This document shows positions 13,972-19,844 of a stretch of 19,844 nt of DNA, piece by piece. Made by a program: the position numbers and the translations under genes. The notes beneath the pieces were generated by a model. The model was given only the letters and a program-made list of their open reading frames with translations, searched no databases and had not been told where the DNA came from. The number at the start of each line of letters is the position of its first letter. Position 1 is the stretch's first letter. This DNA comes from CBDUQP01 sp965369385 (GTDB lineage Bacteria; Planctomycetota; Phycisphaerae; SM23-33), in NCBI GenBank assembly GCA_965369385.1, contig CBDUQP010000054.1:1-19844 (forward strand), written 5' to 3'.

Positions 13972-15773
13972 CGCCGGTGGCCTCCCGTTCGGCCTGCACC
14001 TGGGCGTCGGCGGCCGCTCTTTTGGCTCTTCTGCCACTGCTTGCGCATCTGGTCGCGGACGGCCTTTTTCTGTTCGTCGCTCAGGTTCTCATACCATTGC
14101 TTCTGCTCTTCTTTGGACATGCTTTTGAGCTTGGCCATATCTATCTTGACCGTAGCCTTTGGCTTGGTCGTAGCCGCTCCCGGTTTGCCGGTTTCTTTGG
14201 CTGGCCGGCTGGTTGGTTGGGTAGTAGCCTTGGCAGGTGATTTCTTACGCTTGGGCACTTTCGGCCGCGTGGGGACGAGCACCGCGGACTTATCCAGCGG
14301 CGGGTTCAGCAGCACTTGCTCGCCTTCGGATAATCCCTCAATGATTCGGATTACCTGCCCGTTATCCAGGCCTGTGGTTACCTGGCGCGGTTCGTTGGGA
14401 GCGTCCGAAAGATATACGACTGTATGTCCTTTTACGTTCACGACCGCTTGCACTGGTACGTATATTGCGTCTTCGTATTCGGCTACCACCATTTCCACTT
14501 TGCAGTTCATCCCGGGTTTCAGTTGCTCCGAACCGTTGTCCAGATGAATCTCGGTGGCATAGACCTTGAGGTCGGGATTCAGCCACGAGCGGGTGCTGTC
14601 GGGCAGATGCGCGATCTTGGCAACCGTTCCGTGGAAGATTGTGCCCGGGATGGCATCCACCGTGATAAAAACGGGCATGCCCACACTCACCTTTGTGAGG
14701 TTGGATTCGTGAACTGCCACTTCCGCCTTCATGGAATCTGTTGTGGGCAGGTTGATGAGGTCCTGGCCTTCTCGCACCGCCTGCCCTTCGGCAAGAGGCT
14801 GGCTGTTGCTGTAACGGTTACGTCCAGTGGTTGCGTAGACTACCATTCCATCCACGGGCGCAGTAATAATACAGTTTGTGATTCTCTCTTCTATTTGCAG
14901 GAGTTGCTTCTTCTGGCGTCCCAGGATGGATTTCTTTGTCCTTAGGTCCACTTCTGTTTGAATGACGTCGCCCTTGATCTTGCGGGTTGTTCGCTCGAGC
15001 GCCGCACCCTTCTGGGTGACGCTGCTATTAAGGTCGGCAAGTTTCCTGACGTAGTCATATTTCTGCAGCACCATGAGTTCATTCTCGGCTTGCTCCATGG
15101 TGAGCTTCTTGCGTTGTGCCGCCAGCTCATCGGCTTGGAATTCCGACAGCGTTATGTATCCCTTTTCCTTGAGTTTCCTAGACCATTCCACCTTATCCAG
15201 GGCGAGCGTGTGTTCCTGCTTGGCGATGGTGATATCGGCCTGCTTGGCTCGTACGAGTTTCGGGTACTCGCCGTTGATGTACTTGTCGAGGTCCATCTTG
15301 GCGAATCTCAGGTCCAGCTCAGCCTTCTCCATATCACTCTTGGCTTGGTTCTTGGCGATTGCGAGTTGCTCTCGTGCTCGAATCTGGGCAGCTTCGGCGT
15401 TGTTCACCGTTATCTGCTGGTTGATCTTCTGATCTTCCTGTTTGCTGGAATCCAGGCGAACGAGCACATCATCTTTCTTCACCTTCGTGCCATCGGCGAC
15501 GATCCACAGGATGGTCGCTCCACCGGAGACCTTACTCTTCACCTTCACTTCGTCGCGACTCTGCAGCGAGCCTGATTCGGTTACGCTGATGTTCAGGGGG
15601 CCTCGCCTGGCTTTGAAGACCGATGCTGGATTAATGGCGATGGTCTGGCTGTTATTCAAAATCCAGATCGCAGCGACGGAGACTGCAAGAATCACGACGA
15701 TCACCGTGATGATAATCAGCTTGCGTTTGCCAGCGCCGCTAGCGTTTTGCAGGTTGTTTGGGTTCGTACTCAC
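13968..15773 (-). CDS. HlyD-type periplasmic adaptor (membrane fusion protein) with basic C-terminal tail
   Basis: The protein has 601 residues from the GTG at 15773-15771, chosen because AAGGA lies seven bases upstream; an ATG at 15806 has no such site. One N-terminal membrane anchor is at about 19-38. A lipoyl-like half-motif (ARRGPLNISVTESGSLQSRDEV) follows, and a long coiled-coil hairpin covers about 110-300. The second lipoyl half ITAPVDGMVVYA is at 303-314, then beta-barrel and membrane-proximal domains to about 500. Residues 505-601 form an unusual Lys/Pro/Thr tail ending in a charged helix (MSKEEQKQWYENLSDEQKK) and a Gly/Arg-rich end. The adaptor bridges the MacB-like permease and the TolC-like channel. 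It overlaps the upstream gene by 35 bases. Confidence 0.93.
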   Translation of the reverse strand: MSTNPNNLQNASGAGKRKLIIITVIVVILAVSVAAIWILNNSQTIAINPASVFKARRGPLNISVTESGSLQSRDEVKVKSKVSGGATILWIVADGTKVKKDDVLVRLDSSKQEDQKINQQITVNNAEAAQIRAREQLAIAKNQAKSDMEKAELDLRFAKMDLDKYINGEYPKLVRAKQADITIAKQEHTLALDKVEWSRKLKEKGYITLSEFQADELAAQRKKLTMEQAENELMVLQKYDYVRKLADLNSSVTQKGAALERTTRKIKGDVIQTEVDLRTKKSILGRQKKQLLQIEERITNCIITAPVDGMVVYATTGRNRYSNSQPLAEGQAVREGQDLINLPTTDSMKAEVAVHESNLTKVSVGMPVFITVDAIPGTIFHGTVAKIAHLPDSTRSWLNPDLKVYATEIHLDNGSEQLKPGMNCKVEMVVAEYEDAIYVPVQAVVNVKGHTVVYLSDAPNEPRQVTTGLDNGQVIRIIEGLSEGEQVLLNPPLDKSAVLVPTRPKVPKRKKSPAKATTQPTSRPAKETGKPGAATTKPKATVKIDMAKLKSMSKEEQKQWYENLSDEQKKAVRDQMRKQWQKSQKSGRRRPGAGRTGGHRR

Positions 15774-17637
15774 GCCACAATCCTTTCTCGTTAACCTGAA
15801 GCACACCCATATCCCGTTGGAGGCTGAGTTCTGCGATTCGGTAGCTCACAAGTGCTGCCACCTGGGCATTCTTTGCCGTCACCAGAGAGCCTTCTGCGTC
15901 GAGCAGATCCCTCATCTCGGTCCGGCCGGCTTTGATGAACATCTGTGTGCTGTCTACTCGTTGTTCGGCCAGTGTCACCGCGTTCGTCTGGATAATGGCG
16001 CTCTGTTTTGCCTGTTGAAGTGTTCTCAGCGATCGCCTTATGGAAAGCTTGATCTTGTCTTCCTGCTCTTGCAGGTCTCGCGTGGCTCGCTCAAGAGTGA
16101 TATATGAATTGCGATAGGCGTTACGCTCGGCCGTTCGTTCCCAGGGCAGATCGGAAAGGATTTGCAGGGAATACCGGCCGCGTTCGGGACGCAAGCGGGG
16201 ATTTGCCGTGTCCACTCCGCCAGTCGAGTTGCCGCCACCGTAACCGGCAGTTGCGGAGATTCCGAGATCAGCACGCAGTGCATCGGCGGCGACTACGACA
16301 TTGCGTTGTGAGTCATACACGCGGCCGGCGGTTGTGCTCAGGTCAAGGCGGTTGGTAAGGGCAAGCTTTATCGCTTCATCTTCGGGCAGCTCGAACTTTC
16401 CTGCCGCCTGGGTTACCACAGGTACTTCGAACGGGTCGTCTGAATCCGTTGCTGCCGCTTGTGACGTGGGTGCAGGGGCGGCGGCCAGAGCCTTACCCGC
16501 GCGGTTGGCCAGCTTGGTGAGTTCGTCGTGGTCCAGCTCGATCCTGGCATCGGTGGGCAGGCCGAGAGTGAGTTTGAAGCTGTCGAGCCTGTTTTTGTAG
16601 GTATCGACGGAGCGAATCCACGTGTCTTTGGCGGTCAGCTCATCCTGCTTGGCCTGATCGACCCCTATCGACTTCACTCTTCCAGCTTCTGCCAGTGCCT
16701 TTGCACGCTCGGCGGATATTCTGAGGCGACGGTAGTTGTCGCGTGCGTTGGTTACCCGATCGCGAAGCTGCAATACCTGGAGGTATTCGCTGGCCACGTT
16801 AACCGCGAGAGTGCGTTTGAAACGTTCGAATCCCCATATGGCGTATATCACGTTCCTCTGTGATTGCGTGAGCGGTTCTGTCACTACCTGCCTGCCACTG
16901 CCTCGCATCAAGGGAATTGTGACGGTTGCATCGGCGAACAGACCGTTTGCGGAATGGCGATCTCCCGTGAGCATTCTGACCAGGTCTATGCCGATACTGG
17001 CGGTGATGCTTGCCCCGGTTTTTAGCTTTCGCGACCAGGACGCATCTCCGCTACCGACAACGCCGCCCACAGGCCCATTGTTCGTTTCGTCATGGGTGAA
17101 AGTGGTCGCGAGCGTACCGGCGAACGTGTTCCTGAACTCCTGATCTTCGAGATCGAGGTTCAGGGCGGTCTGGTATACGGATTCTTTCTGGTTCTGGTAA
17201 TCGCGGTTGTTCTGGGCCGCCACTTGCAGAGCGTCGATCATCGTAAGGCAGATTACGTCTTTTTGCCCTTTTCGGGCCGGCTGGGTTGTTGGGCAGGATT
17301 GGACTTTGCCGGTCTTGCCATTTTTTGGGGGATCAGTTCGTTTGGGATAGTCTTCCGGCCAGTTCATGATTTTGGTGAGCTTATCGGTGCCCACCGAGCC
17401 CACGTGCGAAATGGGCAAGTCCTGATTTCTGAGAAGACGGCGCCTGAGCGTTTCGGCAGGGGTCTCGATAGTGAACGGTTCGGTTTTCCCCAGCGCCTGT
17501 TTCTGCTCGCGAGTGATGATGTTGCCCGCGACGCTATCGGCTTCTTTGCGATAGGCTTCGGGCGTACATCCCGCGCCAAGCAGCGCGGCTGCAAGCAGAA
17601 CGTAGACGGCGAATTCAGGCAGAATCGCTCGTTCCAT
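15739..17637 (-). CDS. TolC-like outer-membrane efflux lipoprotein
   Basis: The protein has 632 residues from the ATG at 17637, which is preceded by AAAGGGAGAG. The first 23 residues form a lipoprotein signal with lipobox LGAGC, so Cys24 should be lipidated. An unusually long linker (about 40-125, Pro/Lys/Thr-rich) precedes two outer-membrane efflux repeats: about 130-380, with helix segment SQRNVIYAIWGFERFKRTLA, and about 415-615. A low-complexity Ala/Pro/Thr segment (383-412) separates them. The late segment FIKAGRTEMRDLLDAEGSLVTA is typical of TolC/OprM proteins. The usual length is 450-500, so both linkers are extra. First gene of the operon; it would form the outer-membrane exit duct for the MacB-like pump. 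Confidence 0.9.
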   Translation of the reverse strand: MERAILPEFAVYVLLAAALLGAGCTPEAYRKEADSVAGNIITREQKQALGKTEPFTIETPAETLRRRLLRNQDLPISHVGSVGTDKLTKIMNWPEDYPKRTDPPKNGKTGKVQSCPTTQPARKGQKDVICLTMIDALQVAAQNNRDYQNQKESVYQTALNLDLEDQEFRNTFAGTLATTFTHDETNNGPVGGVVGSGDASWSRKLKTGASITASIGIDLVRMLTGDRHSANGLFADATVTIPLMRGSGRQVVTEPLTQSQRNVIYAIWGFERFKRTLAVNVASEYLQVLQLRDRVTNARDNYRRLRISAERAKALAEAGRVKSIGVDQAKQDELTAKDTWIRSVDTYKNRLDSFKLTLGLPTDARIELDHDELTKLANRAGKALAAAPAPTSQAAATDSDDPFEVPVVTQAAGKFELPEDEAIKLALTNRLDLSTTAGRVYDSQRNVVVAADALRADLGISATAGYGGGNSTGGVDTANPRLRPERGRYSLQILSDLPWERTAERNAYRNSYITLERATRDLQEQEDKIKLSIRRSLRTLQQAKQSAIIQTNAVTLAEQRVDSTQMFIKAGRTEMRDLLDAEGSLVTAKNAQVAALVSYRIAELSLQRDMGVLQVNEKGLWREYEPKQPAKR

Positions 17638-17784
17638 TTCTCTCCCTTTGTAGGAAACGAACAAACGTTTGGAATGCCAATGTACCTTACGCCGGAAATG
17701 CTACCCTGCGGGAGGTTGGATTGCTACTGTTTTTTTGGAGGGACAAGAGAATGGTGTCCGGTCAAGTGATTGTTGCAAAAGGGC

Positions 17785-19635
17785 TTAGTCATTTCGCCTA
17801 CGCCCGGCTAGCAGCACCAGGTCGCGAAGATGTTCGGCTTTTGGAGCCTTAAGCCAGCGTGTTTTGAAGTCTCTTTCCTGAACGATGTGAGCAATCGCCA
17901 TCAGTGCGCGAAGATGGAAGTTGCGTTCATCGACCGTGCCGGCAAGCACGAATGCCATTTTTACCGGTTCGCTCTGCTGGGGGAACCAAATGCCATTAAT
18001 GGATCGGATCATGAGCACATCGAAGGTGTGTTCGCCTGGGATGATTATGTGTGGTATTGCCAGGCCGGGCTCGATGACGGTGCTGGACTGCTCCTCACGC
18101 TCGGAGAACAGTTTGACCAGTTCGTCGGTCTCCATGCCCAAACGCGGCGCGAGCGATTTGGAGGCAAGCTCGAAAGCCTCGGCCGACTCCATGAAATCGT
18201 CAATATCAAGTATGCTGCATTTTGCGATTATGCGATCGAAGCGGTCGGCAACTACATCGTCACGTGCGATGGCGATCTCTTTGAGTTCCTCTTCAAGTTC
18301 GCTGCGGTAGATGTTTCGCGAGACTGCTTTCTTGACCATGTAGACGAATGCGCTTTCCCGTTCACTTCGCGGCCTGACGTAGAGCAAATACCAGACCACT
18401 CCGAATGCCGCAAAAGCTGCGGTCGTGAGCAGCGGGACAGTGCCCATTTGCGCGATCAGGAACAGATACATGACAATCCCGGCTATCTGCATCCACGGGT
18501 AGAACGGTGAGCGGAAGGTGGGGCGGTAGTTCTGCAATTTGCTGCTGCGCATTATCAGCACCGAGAGATTCATCATGACGAACAGCATGAGCAGCATGGC
18601 GCTGGCGGCTTTGACGAGGTTTTCGATACTGAGGGCTGCGATGACGATAATCATGAACAGGCCCGTCAGCAGTATGCTGAAGTGTGGGGTTTGGAATCTT
18701 GCAGAGACATTGCTTATGCTCTTGGGCAGGAAACCGTCTCTGCTCATTGCCATGGGGTCTCTGCTGGCGGCGAGTATGCCCCCGTTGGCGGTGGTAACGA
18801 AGGCCAGTATGGCGGCCAACGATACCAGCATGACCGCCCAGGGCGGGAGGAACTGGCGGGCGGCAGCCGTTATTGGAGTTAGGTTTCCGGCGAGCTCGTT
18901 GGCGGGCACCACTCCGACGGTGATAAAGACGGCGGCTACGTGAAGGAGCGTCACGATGATGACAGCGGCGAACATTGCCATGGGGATATTGCGCTGTGGA
19001 TTGCGTACTTCTTCGGCTACGCTGGTGACTTTGGTGAGTCCGCCGAACGAGATGAACACGAGTCCTGCGGTTGATATGACGGCGGGCAATCCCTTGTCCA
19101 TGAATCCTTTGAAGTACATGTGGCGTGCTTCGGTCATTCCCATGCAGATGAACCCGGCCAGCAATGCCAGCAACACCGCCACCAGTATAACCTGAAGACT
19201 CCCGGTACCCTTCACGGACAGCAGGTTAATCGTGGTGAAGACAACGCATCCGCCAATGGCAACCGCTTTGATGACCCACTCATTCGGGCCTGGAGTGTAG
19301 AGCGAAACGAATGCTCCCACGCCAATCAATGCAAAGGCTGCCTTCAACGAGACAGATATCCAACTGGACAGGCCTGCAAGCGTTCCGGGCAGGGCTCCCA
19401 TGCTTCTTTCCACGAAGAAATACCCGCCGCCGCTCTTTGGCATTGCCGTCACCAGCTCAGCCTTCGACAGCATCGCCGGTATAACCATGATTCCCGCAAG
19501 TGCATATGAAATAACCATTGCACCGCCGGCAAGTGTGAAGGCGATACCGGGAAGCACGAATAATCCAGAACTGATCATGGCACCCGAAGCCAGGCAGAAT
19601 ACTCCCCAAAAGCCCAGTTTACGTTTCAACTTCAT
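17785..19635 (-). CDS. APC-family amino acid permease fused to a PTS EIIA-2 domain
   Basis: The protein has 616 residues; the ATG at 19635 is preceded by GGAG seven bases away. Residues 1-420 are an APC transporter with about 12 membrane segments, including the N-terminal GAMISSGLFVLPG segment (18-30) that contacts substrate in this superfamily and FISFGGLTKVTSVAEEVRNP (194-213). After a charged linker (421-477), residues about 478-612 match a PTS fructose/mannitol-type EIIA domain, with the phosphorylation site GLAIPH (His529) and a second conserved His574 in FHLRALMAIAH. The phosphorylatable histidine is intact, so uptake may be gated by PTS or nitrogen-PTS phosphorylation (inference). It lies upstream of the efflux operon with a 147-base gap. 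A 15-base inverted repeat sits just upstream of its ribosome-binding site. Confidence 0.9.
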   Translation of the reverse strand: MKLKRKLGFWGVFCLASGAMISSGLFVLPGIAFTLAGGAMVISYALAGIMVIPAMLSKAELVTAMPKSGGGYFFVERSMGALPGTLAGLSSWISVSLKAAFALIGVGAFVSLYTPGPNEWVIKAVAIGGCVVFTTINLLSVKGTGSLQVILVAVLLALLAGFICMGMTEARHMYFKGFMDKGLPAVISTAGLVFISFGGLTKVTSVAEEVRNPQRNIPMAMFAAVIIVTLLHVAAVFITVGVVPANELAGNLTPITAAARQFLPPWAVMLVSLAAILAFVTTANGGILAASRDPMAMSRDGFLPKSISNVSARFQTPHFSILLTGLFMIIVIAALSIENLVKAASAMLLMLFVMMNLSVLIMRSSKLQNYRPTFRSPFYPWMQIAGIVMYLFLIAQMGTVPLLTTAAFAAFGVVWYLLYVRPRSERESAFVYMVKKAVSRNIYRSELEEELKEIAIARDDVVADRFDRIIAKCSILDIDDFMESAEAFELASKSLAPRLGMETDELVKLFSEREEQSSTVIEPGLAIPHIIIPGEHTFDVLMIRSINGIWFPQQSEPVKMAFVLAGTVDERNFHLRALMAIAHIVQERDFKTRWLKAPKAEHLRDLVLLAGRRRND

Positions 19636-19647
19636 CCATGGTCTCCA

Positions 19648-19662
19648 TAACGTGAAACGTTA
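19648..19662. promoter_or_regulatory. Inverted repeat upstream of the permease-EIIA gene, possible operator
   Basis: TAACGT and ACGTTA flank GAA (19648-19662). The site lies immediately upstream of the GGAG of the minus-strand permease gene. The overlapping GTGAAACGTTACCA resembles LacI-family operators in its central AACGTT. Function is not shown. Confidence 0.3.
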
Positions 19663-19789
19663 CCACTGCGAAAGACGACCCACCTGTCTGGCGTTGTGCG
19701 GATACGAAGCGAACACCAGAAATCACCCCCTTAAATGATATGGACCTACAGAGATGCATTCAAGACCCAATAAGTTTGAGTGGTATCAG

Positions 19790-19831
19790 GTGTACGAGAA
19801 TTCTTTCTGGCAGGAAAGAATTCTCGTACAC
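19790..19831. repeat. Perfect 18-bp inverted repeat at the window end
   Basis: GTGTACGAGAATTCTTTC (19790-19807) and GAAAGAATTCTCGTACAC (19814-19831) are exact reverse complements around TGGCAG. No T-tract follows on either strand. It may be a strong hairpin, an operator or a dispersed repeat. The gene to its right is outside the window. Confidence 0.85.
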
Positions 19832-19844
19832 AGAGCAGGTGAGT

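Overview
The window reads as chromosomal DNA of a diderm bacterium. My best guess is Planctomycetota, probably Phycisphaerae-like. This is inference from the mix of genes (a parallel beta-helix protein, a Na/Pi cotransporter with a PhoU tail, a lipoprotein TolC-like channel with HlyD/MacB partners, an amino acid permease fused to a PTS EIIA domain). No rRNA or other phylogenetic marker is present. No tRNA, rRNA, CRISPR array or intact transposase gene was seen.

Left part (1-5983, all intact genes on +): the tail of a PhoU-like gene, then an accessory island: a truncated dinD-type fragment, two small membrane proteins, a Na/Pi cotransporter and a DinB-fold protein. Next comes a 638-base gap holding a terminator-like hairpin, a decayed GspE/PilB ATPase tail on the minus strand, and an isolated palindrome. 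The section ends with a full-length dinD overlapping a membrane-protein gene by an ATGA junction. The most unusual signal of the window is here. A 30-base palindrome lies inside both dinD-type copies at the codons for the HFxxVxxMV motif. Its two arms differ between copies by paired, compensatory changes. A near-identical free copy sits just upstream of the intact dinD start.

Middle part (6041-11720): polA on minus, then trxA (with an unusual CMPC active site and a good sigma-70 promoter next to palindromes), nnrE (NAD(P)HX epimerase only, no dehydratase domain) and a beta-helix protein on +. A REP/MITE-like long inverted repeat lies between nnrE and the beta-helix gene.

Right part (11729-19635, all minus): a compact four-gene operon, in transcription order a TolC-like outer-membrane lipoprotein, an HlyD-type adaptor, a MacB/LolD-type ATPase and a MacB-type permease, with every junction overlapping. 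This should form one envelope-spanning ABC efflux or secretion machine. A short remnant gene follows it. Upstream of the operon lies the permease-EIIA fusion gene. The window ends in a perfect 18-bp inverted repeat.
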